Position numbers and translations under genes: made by a program. A stretch of 64,000 nt of DNA. It comes from Bacteroidota bacterium. GTDB taxonomy: Bacteria > Bacteroidota > Bacteroidia > Chitinophagales > Chitinophagaceae. The stretch covers positions 372,001-436,000 of the forward strand of contig JAFDYF010000056.1 in NCBI GenBank assembly GCA_018267575.1, in the 5' to 3' direction. The notes under the pieces were generated by a model. The model made no database searches. It was not told the origin of the DNA and saw only the letters and a list, made by a program, of their open reading frames with translations. This document shows, piece by piece, positions 25,791-36,163 of this stretch; the stretch's first letter is position 1; each line of letters begins with the position of its first letter.

Positions 25791-28700
25791 ATGCGTAGCA
25801 AATTGTTTTATTTGATTCCAATTGTTTTGGGGATTATTTTTTTGTATTCCTGCAACCGGAATATCGTAAGTCTCGATTATACCAATGCCAAAGATGAAGT
25901 CGAGCAACTTGGTAATCTGAGTTTCCGGTTCAGTCAACCTTTGATGAAGGATTCCTTACTCAACCAATGGGATTCCTCGGAGTATGTTTCATTTGAACCT
26001 AAAATACCAGGGCGGTTTCGCTGGGTCCATGCGGATGAACTGGTTTTTTCCCCCTCCAAACCTTTATTGCCAGCCACTTCGTATAAAGCCAAAATCAATA
26101 ATGAGGTTTTAAAGTTTAGCCATTTTGGCAAAATCGAGAACGCGGACAATATTAGCTTTCGTACACCCGATCTGAAACTGGTGAACAGCAATACCAGTTG
26201 GGTGATTCAGGATGAGGGCAGCAATACCGCACTGCCACAGTTGGATCTGGTTTTTAACTATCCGGTAATTCCGGTTATGGTAAAAGATAAATTGAAGTTG
26301 ACGATCAATGGGAAGCCAGTGGAATATACCATGCAGACCTTGTCTTCTTCCAATACCATTTCACTCAGGTTGTTGGGCCTTAAAATGAAAGATGAGGATG
26401 TTGAGGCGCAGATCAATATTGAAAAAGGCTTATTGCCCGAAGGTGGAACCAATGGAACAACAGAAAAACTAGTGGCGAATTCTATTATCTATTCTCCCTT
26501 TGTTTTGCGCATTACAGATGTGGCTACCAACTCCGATGGCACCGTAACTGTTACTACCAGCCAGCAGGTTTCGTCCACCAATCTCGCCTCATTTATCAAG
26601 ATTACTCCTACTGTCAAGTTTACTGTGGAAGAACAGGACAATGGGTTTGTGATTCACAGCGATAATTTTGATGTATCGAAAGTGTATGAAATGGTTATTG
26701 CGAAAGGTCTTAAAGGAAAGATTGGCGGTGTGCTGAAAGAAGAGTATAATGCCAATCTGGCCTTCGGTGAACTGCAGCCCTCCATCAGTTTTGCCAATAG
26801 CAAGGCGGTCTATCTTTCAAAATTGGGGGAAAAGAATATTGAGGTGAAGGTGACCAATGTTGAAAAAATGAAAGTGGTGGTTTCAAAAATTTATGAAAAC
26901 AATTTACTGGCCGCACAAAGATCCGGTTATTATCCTGCCGAATCGGGCAATGCATCCTACGAGGGAGATGAAGGGTATAATGACTCTTACAGCGAGGCGG
27001 TAGTAGGTGATGTTATTTTCCAAGAGGAAATCGATACCCGCACTTTGCCCAAATTTGGCAACAGCCGGATTTTCCATTTTAATATCGATGATAAGCTACC
27101 AGATTTTAAAGGGATCTATCATGTAATGATCCGTTCGGAAAAAGATAATTGGGTACGCGATAGCCGTTTTGTTTCCATATCAGATATTGGTCTTGTGGCC
27201 AAGGAGGGAAAAGATAAGATTTTGGTTTTTGCCAATTCGGTTAAAACAGCCGCACCGCTCCCCGGTGTGAATGCGGTGGTATATGGCGCCAACAACCAGT
27301 TGTTGGGAATGGCGGCCACCAATGCGGATGGCGTTGCTGAAATTACGTACACACGCAAAGAATTTGCTGGGTTTAAACCCGCCATGATCATTGCAAAAAC
27401 AGCCGATGATTTTAATTACCTACCCTTTAGTACTACCAAAGTGGGCACTTCCAGGTTTGATGTGGGCGGCCGACATAGCAATAGCACGGGTCTGGATGCT
27501 TTTGTATATGAGGAAAGAGATATTTACAGACCGGGTGAGACGATTAATTTCTCGGTCATTCTTAGGGACAGACAATGGAAATCCCCCGGCACGATACCCG
27601 TTCAATTAAAATTTTTATTGCCGAACGGAAAGGAATTGAAAACGTTTAGAAAAACGCTGAACGATCAAGGTTCTTTGGAAGGAAGTATCGACTTGTCCCC
27701 CTCGGCTATCACGGGCAGTTATTCATTGGAAGTATATACCTCCAATGATATTTTATTGGCCACCCAACCCTTCCGGGTAGAGGAGTTTGTTCCTGACCGT
27801 ATCAAAGTGACCACAAAACTGGACAAACCCTTTCTTCAACCGGGCGATGTTTCCCAATGGAGTATCCATGCCGATAATTTTTTTGGGCCACCAGCCGCTA
27901 ACCGCAATTATGAATGTGAGATCCAGATAAAACAAAAATCTTTCAGTTCAAAAAAATATCCGGGATATAATTTTGACCTCGCCAATCAGAATTCTTTTTT
28001 TGATAAAGTGGTGCGTGAAGGGAAGACCAATGAATCGGGCGATGCCAATGAGAAATATGAAGTGCCGAACACTTATAAAAATATAGGCCAGCTCCAGGCA
28101 AATTTTTATGCTACTGTTTTTGACGAAACGGGTAGACCGGTAAGCCGAAACAGTTCGGTAGATATTTTTACCCAGCAAACATTTTTTGGCATAGCCAATG
28201 ATGGTAATTATTATTATCCACTCAACCAAACCCTTCAGTTTGGGTTGATTGCTTTGGGAAAAGATGATCAATTGTTGAATGGTGCCAGAGCCGAGGTGAA
28301 GGTCATCAAACATGAATACCGTACCGTACTGGCAAAATCGGGGAGCTATTTCAGGTATGAGTCACAGAATGAAGATAAGTTGATGGCTTCTGCCAATGTG
28401 GTCATGAGTGGGGAAGGGACCAAATATTCATTTGTGCCAAGAATACCGGGCGATTATGAACTACGGGTATATGTTCCTGGTAGCAATAGTTATGTGAGTA
28501 AAGGTTTTTATAGTTACGGCAGTTGGGGTACGGATAATAATTCATTTGAAGTAAGTAACGAAGGGAATATCGATATCTCTACAGATAAGGCTTCCTATAA
28601 CATGGGCGAAAAAGTAAAGGCATTGTTTAAAGCTCCGTTTAGTGGCAAGATGCTGATTACAATGGAAACGGATAAAGTGATTTCCTATCAATATACGAAT

Positions 28701-31202
28701 GTGGGTGCGGATACCCGTTCGGTTTCTGTTGACTTGCCCCTGACGGCCGATGAAGTGCCCAATGTGTATATTACGGCTACCTTAATAAAGCCCCATGATA
28801 TTTCAGACATTCCTTTAACCGTGGCTCACGGTTATCTGAGTGTGAGTGTGGAAGAGAAGGGGAGAAAAATTCCGGTAGAAATCTTTGCTCAGAAATCGGT
28901 GCGCTCCAAGACGCATCAAAAAGTAAAGGTAAAAGCGGAGCCCAATAGTATGGTTACCTTGGCTGCTGTGGATAATGGCGTGCTGCAGGTTTCTAATTTC
29001 GATACCCCTGATCCTTATGGCTATTTTTATGCGAAGCGAGCATTGGAAGTGAATGGCTACGATCTTTATCCCTTGTTGTTCCCAGAGCTGAAAGCAAGGC
29101 TCAGCAGCACGGGCGGCGATATGGAATCTGACATGACGAAGCGAGTGAACCCCATGCCAGCAAAGCGCATCAAAATCATGTCGTACTGGAGCGGGATTAA
29201 AAAGGCAGATGGTAGTGGTGAGGCGGAGTTTGAATTTGATATCCCGCAATTTTCCGGTGAGATCAGGCTCATGGCAGTGAGCTATAAGGATAAAAATTTT
29301 GGGTCGAAGGAAGAGAAAATGACGGTTGCCGATCCGATTGTACTTAGTACGGCCTTGCCAAGGTTTCTCAGTCCAAAAGATTCCGTGACTGTGCCGGTGA
29401 CGGTTACGAATACCACGTCCAAATCGGCGAGAGCGGTCGCTATGATAAAAGCAACAGGCCCTGTTGAAATTGTAGGGAATAGCGAACAAACGGTAGCGCT
29501 TTCTCCCCATTCCGAAAAACGGATAAGCTTTACCGTTTATGGTCGCCCTGAAATTGGTAAGGGTAAAGTAACTGTGGATGTAAACAGTATGGGAGAACAT
29601 TTTTCCGATGAAACCGAAATTGGGGTGAGGCCAGCCGCTTCTTTACAAAAGATTACCGGCAGTGGTTTGGTTGATGGGGGTAGTAGCCAAGCCATCCATT
29701 TTGGTACCAATGATTTTATACCCTCCAGTATGGATTATAGTTTGGTGGTAAGCCGATCACCCGCTATCGAATATGTGAAATACCTTTCCATGTTGGTGCA
29801 ATACCCTTATGGCTGTACGGAACAAACGGTTTCTGCGGCCTTCCCACAAATCTATTATGGGGATATGGCGGATATGCTTCACTTGAACAAATCAGCCAAA
29901 ACCAATGCTAACTACAATGTACAGGAGGCAATCAGAAAAATAAAAATGCGTCAACTTTATAATGGTGCCATCATGTTATGGGATAACGAAGACAGCGAGA
30001 ACTGGTGGTCCACTGTATATGCGGCACATTTTCTTTTGGAAGCAAAAAAAGCAGGCTTTGATGTTGATAAGAGTCTATTGGAAACGATACTTTCTTATAT
30101 CAATAATCGGCTGAAGAGGCGTGAGACCATTACCTATTATTATAATAGAAACCTGAATAAAAAAATAGCTCCCAAAGAAGTAGCGTATAGCTTATATGTG
30201 CTGGCATTGGCCGGTAGGCCCAATGTGAGTGCTATGAATTATTATAAATCAAATCCCGAATTGCTCAGTCTCGACTGTAAATATTTATTGGCTGCGGCTT
30301 ATGCTTTAGCGGGGGATAAGAATAGCTTCAAACAATTTTTGCCCACCCAATTTGCCGGTGAGGAATCCGTGGCACAGACGGGGGGAAGCTTTTATTCCGA
30401 TATACGCGATGAATCCATTGCGTTGAATGTGCTCATCGATGTGGATCCCAGCAATACACAGATCCCACTCATGGCTAAGCATGTTTCTGAAAAGTTGAAA
30501 CAACGTTATTGGTACAGCACACAGGAACTGGCTTTTAGTTTTATGGCACTTGGCAAAATTTCCCGCGAGACTTTGAAATCGAATGCCACGGCTGAAGTTA
30601 AGGTGAATGGGAAAACGGTGGCCGAAATGAAGGGAAATGATCTTCGTCTTGGTACCCAGCAATTAAAAGGCACCAATATTGAATTGGCGACCAAAGGAAC
30701 GGGCCGACTTTATTATTATTGGGAAATGGAGGGCATTAGTGCGAGCGGTGCTTATAAAGAAGAGGACAGCTACCTGAAAGTGCGGAAACATTTTTATGAC
30801 CGATATGGTAGGCTCATCTCGGGCAATACCTTCAAGCAAAATGATTTGGTGATTGTGCAAATTGTATTGGAGAAATCGTATAGTGGGAGTGTTGATAATA
30901 TTGTTATTACGGATATGCTGCCTGCTGGTTTCGAGATTGAGAATGCCAGGACCAAGGAAATCCCTGGGATGGAATGGATCAAAGATGCCAGTTCACCCAC
31001 GGCAATGGATGTACGTGATGACCGGATCAACTTTTTTGTGGATGGGGTTGGGAACAAACAGGTTTATTATTATGCAGTTCGTGCAGTATCACCGGGAACC
31101 TATCGAATGGGCCCTGTAAGCGCAGACGCCATGTACAATGGAGAATACCATTCTTACAATGGGGCAGGAGCGATAAAAGTGGAAAATGAAGGGCAAAAGT
31201 AG
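25791..31202 (+). CDS. Bacterial alpha-2-macroglobulin lipoprotein with thioester motif
   Basis: The 1803-residue protein has a lipoprotein leader with Cys21 in LYSCNRN, so it is membrane-anchored in the periplasm. MG domains follow through the N-terminal two thirds (GTSRFDVGGRHS, ERDIYRPGETINFSVILRDR and FRVEEFVPDRIKV are typical). The thioester domain carries GCTEQ with Cys1342, the residue that forms the protease-trapping thioester. An alpha-6/alpha-6 toroid and a receptor-binding-like beta domain close the chain. Family members trap foreign proteases and protect the periplasm. The pairing with pbpC suggests joint defence and repair of the wall, as proposed for E. coli YfhM/PbpC. Confidence 0.93.
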   Translation: MRSKLFYLIPIVLGIIFLYSCNRNIVSLDYTNAKDEVEQLGNLSFRFSQPLMKDSLLNQWDSSEYVSFEPKIPGRFRWVHADELVFSPSKPLLPATSYKAKINNEVLKFSHFGKIENADNISFRTPDLKLVNSNTSWVIQDEGSNTALPQLDLVFNYPVIPVMVKDKLKLTINGKPVEYTMQTLSSSNTISLRLLGLKMKDEDVEAQINIEKGLLPEGGTNGTTEKLVANSIIYSPFVLRITDVATNSDGTVTVTTSQQVSSTNLASFIKITPTVKFTVEEQDNGFVIHSDNFDVSKVYEMVIAKGLKGKIGGVLKEEYNANLAFGELQPSISFANSKAVYLSKLGEKNIEVKVTNVEKMKVVVSKIYENNLLAAQRSGYYPAESGNASYEGDEGYNDSYSEAVVGDVIFQEEIDTRTLPKFGNSRIFHFNIDDKLPDFKGIYHVMIRSEKDNWVRDSRFVSISDIGLVAKEGKDKILVFANSVKTAAPLPGVNAVVYGANNQLLGMAATNADGVAEITYTRKEFAGFKPAMIIAKTADDFNYLPFSTTKVGTSRFDVGGRHSNSTGLDAFVYEERDIYRPGETINFSVILRDRQWKSPGTIPVQLKFLLPNGKELKTFRKTLNDQGSLEGSIDLSPSAITGSYSLEVYTSNDILLATQPFRVEEFVPDRIKVTTKLDKPFLQPGDVSQWSIHADNFFGPPAANRNYECEIQIKQKSFSSKKYPGYNFDLANQNSFFDKVVREGKTNESGDANEKYEVPNTYKNIGQLQANFYATVFDETGRPVSRNSSVDIFTQQTFFGIANDGNYYYPLNQTLQFGLIALGKDDQLLNGARAEVKVIKHEYRTVLAKSGSYFRYESQNEDKLMASANVVMSGEGTKYSFVPRIPGDYELRVYVPGSNSYVSKGFYSYGSWGTDNNSFEVSNEGNIDISTDKASYNMGEKVKALFKAPFSGKMLITMETDKVISYQYTNVGADTRSVSVDLPLTADEVPNVYITATLIKPHDISDIPLTVAHGYLSVSVEEKGRKIPVEIFAQKSVRSKTHQKVKVKAEPNSMVTLAAVDNGVLQVSNFDTPDPYGYFYAKRALEVNGYDLYPLLFPELKARLSSTGGDMESDMTKRVNPMPAKRIKIMSYWSGIKKADGSGEAEFEFDIPQFSGEIRLMAVSYKDKNFGSKEEKMTVADPIVLSTALPRFLSPKDSVTVPVTVTNTTSKSARAVAMIKATGPVEIVGNSEQTVALSPHSEKRISFTVYGRPEIGKGKVTVDVNSMGEHFSDETEIGVRPAASLQKITGSGLVDGGSSQAIHFGTNDFIPSSMDYSLVVSRSPAIEYVKYLSMLVQYPYGCTEQTVSAAFPQIYYGDMADMLHLNKSAKTNANYNVQEAIRKIKMRQLYNGAIMLWDNEDSENWWSTVYAAHFLLEAKKAGFDVDKSLLETILSYINNRLKRRETITYYYNRNLNKKIAPKEVAYSLYVLALAGRPNVSAMNYYKSNPELLSLDCKYLLAAAYALAGDKNSFKQFLPTQFAGEESVAQTGGSFYSDIRDESIALNVLIDVDPSNTQIPLMAKHVSEKLKQRYWYSTQELAFSFMALGKISRETLKSNATAEVKVNGKTVAEMKGNDLRLGTQQLKGTNIELATKGTGRLYYYWEMEGISASGAYKEEDSYLKVRKHFYDRYGRLISGNTFKQNDLVIVQIVLEKSYSGSVDNIVITDMLPAGFEIENARTKEIPGMEWIKDASSPTAMDVRDDRINFFVDGVGNKQVYYYAVRAVSPGTYRMGPVSADAMYNGEYHSYNGAGAIKVENEGQK

Positions 31203-31227
31203 CTGGTGAAACCGTATAAAACATAGT

Positions 31228-31268
31228 TTGGAAAAGGTTTCCGCTAGCAGATTGAAACTCTTTTCCAA
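31228..31268 (+). terminator. Terminator-like hairpin after the alpha-2-macroglobulin gene
   Basis: TTGGAAAAGGTTTC pairs with GAAACTCTTTTCCAA as a 14-bp stem with a single bulge (31228-31241 with 31254-31268), 26 bp after the stop codon. No long T-run follows, so stability of the stem is the main argument. The downstream gene is convergent. Confidence 0.6.
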
Positions 31269-31492
31269 TTATTCCTTCATGTCAAAATACATGGATGAGT
31301 TTGTGGTGGTTCGGCAATCATTAATTGGTCGCCCAACTAAGCCATCAACGTACAAGTGCTAATGATTGCGATTGTTTTGTTGATTCATCATGCCATTGCT
31401 AGCGATTGCTCAATCAGAGCATGCTTCTTCTTCTGATTGGTTCGATATTAAACTCCAACTAGAAATGGCAAGTTTTTTTCACCACATTACCT

Positions 31493-32500
31493 TTATCGGC
31501 GTTTTCGTTTTAACCTTACCGTAGAGTTTTGGGTCAAGCTACTGCTCATATATACATCATAACGATGAGTGCCATCCGAAATAACCATCAGTGCAGTATT
31601 GGGTGGTATACTACCAAGATTTTCAGCAAACATACTGACCTCGTTGGTTTCCTTGGTACTATCCAAACGCATGAATATATTGATGGCCCTTTCGGTTAGC
31701 CCTTGATGTGAAAGAACCAATTTGTTATTCAGGAAGATGGATATACTATCCCCGTCAATATCCCCGTTATCATAAAAACTCAGTTCTACAGAGTCAGATG
31801 AAACCTCTAGATCTTCGAAATAAATCGGTTTTCTGCTTTCGAATGCATGCGTAATTTTTTTTGCATCCGATTCCATTTTTGCAGGGGTGATGTCAATGCT
31901 CTGCAAAACGGGTGGTTGGGTGGGTAAGCTAATTTTGGGCTGCATGGAGGCAGGTGCTAATTCTTTTTTCTCGGAGGAAGTTGTGCTGACTACAAAATCT
32001 TCTGGAGAGGGTGTCCAAAATACTTTTCCGGTCATCGCATTTTTTAAGATTTCATTTTGGTCTTCAGCCGTATCCAGTGTATAAGTCACCCGCAGGTCGG
32101 GACAGGTGTATTTATATTTTTCATCTCTGTACAAACGACCATTGATTGCTTTCTTTACTTTGGAGACAAACAAAGTGCCGATAAATTCGGTAGTGCATTC
32201 GATGCTATTGACCGTTGAATTGGTATTGAAATAAATTACGGGGATATTGGAAATGCGGATTTCCTTTGTCTTGGCATTGTAGGAGCCATGTACATAAAAA
32301 CTCTGGTGTACATTTTTAAAATAATAGGCAAAAACACCTTCAATCTCGTCGCCTTTTTGCTTAATGCTCAGCTCGGTTAGGTAATTGTTATGGCTGCCTG
32401 CCATATCCACATCGGCTTTGCCGTACCAGGCACCTGTGATGGTTTGTGCCATAAGCAAATGCCCGGAAAATAAAATAGTGATTAAAAAAAAATGCCTCAT
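31493..32500 (-). CDS. Exported hypothetical protein
   Basis: This 335-residue protein has a signal peptide (MRHFFLITILFSGHLLMAQ) and two regions joined by a Pro/Ser/Thr-rich linker (about residues 175-215). The N-terminal half (TITGAWYGKADVDMAG, EIEGVFAYYFKN, VHGSYNAKTKEIRISNI) has lipocalin-like beta repeats. The C-terminal half contains DNGDIDGDSISIFLNNKLVL, a small beta domain seen in other exported proteins of this phylum, with acidic residues that could bind calcium. I cannot name a family or function. It is 108 bp downstream of the ABC permease on the same strand and may share its transcript. Confidence 0.7.
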   Translation of the reverse strand: MRHFFLITILFSGHLLMAQTITGAWYGKADVDMAGSHNNYLTELSIKQKGDEIEGVFAYYFKNVHQSFYVHGSYNAKTKEIRISNIPVIYFNTNSTVNSIECTTEFIGTLFVSKVKKAINGRLYRDEKYKYTCPDLRVTYTLDTAEDQNEILKNAMTGKVFWTPSPEDFVVSTTSSEKKELAPASMQPKISLPTQPPVLQSIDITPAKMESDAKKITHAFESRKPIYFEDLEVSSDSVELSFYDNGDIDGDSISIFLNNKLVLSHQGLTERAINIFMRLDSTKETNEVSMFAENLGSIPPNTALMVISDGTHRYDVYMSSSLTQNSTVRLKRKRR

Positions 32501-32608
32501 GAGTATGAAGATAACAGAAAAAATTGAGCCAATTATTTCAGGTTGCTATTAATATTGAAAACAAATGCTAAATTCTTGATTGGCTTAAAACGGTTATACC
32601 TCACCGTG

Positions 32609-33715
32609 TCATTCCCATCGAAACACTTTTACCGTAATGATGCCCACTACCAGCGCCCAGCAGCACATGCCTATCATTTCATGTTGCATCTGCCAGATAT
32701 GTGTGCCCTCAAAAGCAATTTTTCTCAACCCATCCACAAAAAAAGTGAGCGGCAATAACTTGCAAAAAGCCTGCATCCAATGAGGGTAGTTTTCCACGGG
32801 GAAAAATAGCCCACATAATAATATCTGCGGCAGTGTAATGGTATTGGCAATGGGGGCAATAGCGCTTTCATCTGTGATTATGCCACTGATGATGAAGCCA
32901 AGCCCCATGAAAGTAATGAGTGCGATCACGGAATAGATCAACATCTCTAAAAAGGTGTAGATCCCGTTGATGAGCGTAAAATTAAAAAAATAATAGCCCA
33001 GGCCTACCATAATCATAAAGCCGATGATTTGGAAAAAAAGTCGGCTCAATAATTCGCCCAAGATGAGGTAACCGCGGGTAATGGGTGTAACAGAAAATCG
33101 CTTTAGCACGAGGCTTTGCCTTAAGTTGAACAATAAAAAAGAAGAGGCAAACACACCCGCCATCAACAATGAAAAACCCAATTGCCCCGGCAATATAAAA
33201 TCAATCTGACGGTAAATGCGCCCCGGTATCTTGGTCACCGAAACTTTGGCAATGGATGGGTTTTTGGGAAAAATTTTCTGGTTCATCGTGTTAATGGATT
33301 CGTTGATCACGGATTCCAATAAAAAAATCCGATCGGCAGATGAACTCGATGTGGTAAGCTGCACGCTGGAATGTGGTATAATGCCCCCAATAATCTGTGT
33401 TTTGATGTCCAGGATAGCTGTGATCTGTCCTTTTTTCAATGCTTCCTGCATTTCTGCGGGACTCATTGAAGTCTGGATCTTTACTATTTTCAGATTGGAG
33501 ATGGTTCGGTAAATCAGGTTGGCGGTATCGCAGCCGGGTGCCAATGCTACTTTTAGTTTAGCGGCCGCATTATCAACCATTGCACCAAAAACCACAATAA
33601 AAATAACTGGGAACAAAATAGAAAAAACAACGGAAATGGGGCTGCGCAGCATGGCTCTGAGACTGGCTTTCGCAATGGCCAAACTAGCCCTAGCCTGACT
33701 ATATTTACCGGGCAT
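32609..33715 (-). CDS. ABC-2 type transporter permease
   Basis: The 368-residue membrane protein has one N-terminal TM (SPISVVFSILFPVIFIVVFGAM), a periplasmic domain of about 130 residues, and five TMs in the C-terminal half with the signature LPQILLCGLFFPVENYPHWMQ. This is the ABC2_membrane_3/YhiH-YbhR architecture of export permeases for drugs or lipids. No ATP-binding subunit is adjacent, so its partner is elsewhere or it works with an orphan ATPase. The downstream gene on the same strand is an exported protein of unknown role. Confidence 0.85.
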   Translation of the reverse strand: MPGKYSQARASLAIAKASLRAMLRSPISVVFSILFPVIFIVVFGAMVDNAAAKLKVALAPGCDTANLIYRTISNLKIVKIQTSMSPAEMQEALKKGQITAILDIKTQIIGGIIPHSSVQLTTSSSSADRIFLLESVINESINTMNQKIFPKNPSIAKVSVTKIPGRIYRQIDFILPGQLGFSLLMAGVFASSFLLFNLRQSLVLKRFSVTPITRGYLILGELLSRLFFQIIGFMIMVGLGYYFFNFTLINGIYTFLEMLIYSVIALITFMGLGFIISGIITDESAIAPIANTITLPQILLCGLFFPVENYPHWMQAFCKLLPLTFFVDGLRKIAFEGTHIWQMQHEMIGMCCWALVVGIITVKVFRWE

Positions 33716-33972
33716 GTAAACAATTTAAATTCTGCAGTGCAGTCAATGGGTTTAGCATTCTAAGATAATTTAAGAATATTGCAAATTAATACTGTTTTTT
33801 TTACCAAGTGATAATCCTGTTTCCGGCTGGCTTTGTGTTTTGAATGGAAACCGTATGCTAAACTTTTTGTGATTCTCCCCAAAATGTGTTCTCGTTCAAG
33901 TATTATGGATTTCGCCCGGTTTATTGGTCAAAGCTGATTAACTTTAACTATTATAAAAAATTCCCATTTAAC

Positions 33973-35244
33973 ATGAGCATAAAAAGAAGAGATTTTATAA
34001 AGTTATCAGCAGGAACAACGGCACTGTTCTCTGGATTTGGCGCATTTGCTGCCAATAGCCATCAACATTACCCAGAGTTGGATGGCCTAAAAGATATGAC
34101 CGATGATGTAACCCCCATTACCCTGGAGGAAAGAATGCAAAGGGTGGCAAAGGCTCAAAGACTGATGCAGAAGAACCATATAAACGCATTGATATTGGAT
34201 TCGGGCACCTCACTTGATTATTTTACTGGCATCACTTGGTGGCCCAGTGAGCGTACCATGGTCGCAATCATACCCGCCGAGGGTGAGGTTAAATATGTAT
34301 GCCCGGCTTTTGAGTCCGACCGTTTTCATGAGCTCATCAAGATTGGAAAAGAGGTGCGCACCTGGGAGGAACATGAAAGCCCTTATAAAGTGATTATCCA
34401 AACATTGAAGGATAATGGCATCATTAGCGGGGATATTGGCGTGGAAGAAAGGCTTCGTTTTTTCGTTTTCGATGGCATGCGCAAAGCGGCACCCAATTTA
34501 AATTTCATTAGTGGGGATCCCATTACCGTACCATGCAGGCTTATCAAATCACCCGCCGAGATTGCTTTGCTCCAAAAAGCGAATGACATTACTTTGGCTG
34601 GCATTCAGGTTGGGATTAATAACCTGAAAGAAGGTATGTCGAATGCAGAATTGGGTGCTTTAATCAGTGCAGCCCAAAATAAATTGGGTGGCCGATCCGA
34701 TGGTGCACTGGTAAATATTGGCGTATCATCGGCTCTGCCACATGGGAGCATCAAGCCCCAGCATATCAAGAAAGGAGATATTGTACTGATGGATTGTGGT
34801 TGCCAAGTACATGGTTATACTTCTGATATTACCCGTACTATTGTGTTTGGCGCAGAGCCAACCCAACGACAAAGAGAGATTTGGGATTTGGAAAAGAAAG
34901 CACAGGCTGCGGGTTTTGCAGCCGCACAAATTGGACAGCCTTGTGAAAAAGTAGACATCGCTGCCAGAAAAGTATTGACCGATGCAGGTTTTGGTCCCGG
35001 TTACAAATTACCGGGCTGCCCTCACCGCACAGGTCATGGTATTGGCATGGACGGCCATGAATGGGGCAATATGGTGCTTGGCAATAAACTGCCTATCCAG
35101 GTAGGCATGTGCTTTAGTGTGGAGCCTACCATTGCTATTCCCGGTGAATTTGGTATCAGGTTGGAAGATTGTGCGCATATCACTCCCGAAGGCCCCAAAT
35201 GGTTTTCCAAACCAAGCCTATCCATTGACCAACCCTTTGGTTAG
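33973..35244 (+). CDS. M24 family aminopeptidase (Xaa-Pro type), Tat-exported
   Basis: The 423-residue protein starts with a twin-arginine signal (MSIKRRDFIKLSAGTTALF, cleavage near AFAA). The creatinase-like N-terminal domain precedes a pita-bread M24 domain with the metal ligands in order: Asp in LMDCGCQVHGYTSDITR (two Asp), His in GHGIGMDGHEW, Glu in VEPTIAIPG and Glu in RLEDCAHI. M24 enzymes use two metals to remove N-terminal residues before proline; creatinases are relatives without the same metal use. All five ligands are present, so an active peptidase is likely. Tat export means folding, probably with metal, before transfer. The start at 33973 is fixed by the Tat motif. Confidence 0.88.
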   Translation: MSIKRRDFIKLSAGTTALFSGFGAFAANSHQHYPELDGLKDMTDDVTPITLEERMQRVAKAQRLMQKNHINALILDSGTSLDYFTGITWWPSERTMVAIIPAEGEVKYVCPAFESDRFHELIKIGKEVRTWEEHESPYKVIIQTLKDNGIISGDIGVEERLRFFVFDGMRKAAPNLNFISGDPITVPCRLIKSPAEIALLQKANDITLAGIQVGINNLKEGMSNAELGALISAAQNKLGGRSDGALVNIGVSSALPHGSIKPQHIKKGDIVLMDCGCQVHGYTSDITRTIVFGAEPTQRQREIWDLEKKAQAAGFAAAQIGQPCEKVDIAARKVLTDAGFGPGYKLPGCPHRTGHGIGMDGHEWGNMVLGNKLPIQVGMCFSVEPTIAIPGEFGIRLEDCAHITPEGPKWFSKPSLSIDQPFG

Positions 35245-35252
35245 CTGATTTG

Positions 35253-35289
35253 TATTTTTCAAAGTTTTGAAACGGACTTTGGAAAAATA
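35253..35289. terminator. Bidirectional terminator between convergent genes
   Basis: TATTTTTCAAAG (35253-35264) pairs with CTTTGGAAAAATA (35277-35289) with one bulged base around a 12-nt loop. A-rich and T-rich ends on both strands suit termination of the M24 gene and of the convergent universal-stress-like gene. Confidence 0.65.
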
Positions 35290-35304
35290 TAGAGAGATGC
35301 AGGG

Positions 35305-36129
35305 TTAAGTATGGTGTGCAATGAACAAAGGGATTTTATGCTCGTGGATCACTTCCTCAGCAAAACTTCTGTGCATCAGGTCTGAAACCGCAGAGCGGCC
35401 GTAGGACCCAGCGATGAGCAGGATGTTTTTCTTGGCTTCTGCCCAAGTAGTGAAATATTCCTTTGCCTCGAAATGCAGTTTTTCCACCCCGGGACTGTTG
35501 AAATGTATTTTTGTATATTCCCTGAGCAATCCCAGGTTTGGTATATCGTTGTTCTTCTCGTTTTTGATATAAACAAATTCGGTGGGGAGTTCAGTGAATT
35601 CTGGAAAAAGATAGCCGAATTGCTTTAAGGCCAACACGCTTTCTTTTTTGCCATCATAAGCCACCACAATCCTTTCTGGTGCTTTGAAATTTTCTGGCAC
35701 TACCATGGCGGGGCATTCGGAGCCGTGCAATAATTCTTTCATGTAGGCATTGGGCTGATAGCTCATCACATCGGAACAAAACAGTTCCTCACTGATAACC
35801 ACAATATCGGAAAATAAGGTTTCTTTGATCATCAGTTCCCTATCCCATTCTTCCGCCTCGGCATTCACCATATATGCAATATGATTTGTGTCGCATTCGG
35901 CGATGAATTTTTTCTTGCTTTCATTCACTAACCTTTTTTCATTTTCTTCCAACTTCATGTATGGCTTGGCAATAGGTATATAGGAAAGATTGATCAATTG
36001 CTGAAAGTCGATAGGGGCAAAAAAAATGCCTTTGACCATAACCCGATGGGCACTATTGATCATTTTGATCAATTCAAATGCACCTTTTGGGAAGTTGTCA
36101 CCATCGCATAAAAAAAGAATCTTTTTCAT
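35305..36129 (-). CDS. Universal stress protein-like, two-domain
   Basis: The 274-residue protein begins with a UspA-like strand (KKILFLCDGDNFPKGAFELIKM) and repeats the fold from about residue 150 (ERIVVAYDGKKESVLALKQF). It ends with the ATP-loop-like GSYGRSAVSDLMHRSFAEEVI, the degenerate form of G-x2-G-x9-G-S seen in Usp proteins. Only the second domain retains a recognisable loop. Usp proteins respond to stress or starvation and some bind ATP. It is a paralogue of the gene 34 bp upstream, with which it is probably co-transcribed. Confidence 0.8.
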   Translation of the reverse strand: MKKILFLCDGDNFPKGAFELIKMINSAHRVMVKGIFFAPIDFQQLINLSYIPIAKPYMKLEENEKRLVNESKKKFIAECDTNHIAYMVNAEAEEWDRELMIKETLFSDIVVISEELFCSDVMSYQPNAYMKELLHGSECPAMVVPENFKAPERIVVAYDGKKESVLALKQFGYLFPEFTELPTEFVYIKNEKNNDIPNLGLLREYTKIHFNSPGVEKLHFEAKEYFTTWAEAKKNILLIAGSYGRSAVSDLMHRSFAEEVIHEHKIPLFIAHHT

Positions 36130-36163
36130 AACAAGCTTTTTAAAATCGTTAAATCCAAAATGG

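Noticed and set aside
28815..29600. 261-codon minus-strand frame within the alpha-2-macroglobulin gene
   Set aside because: The sense frame has strong family motifs throughout; the antisense product is Arg/His/Phe-rich with no recognisable domain.
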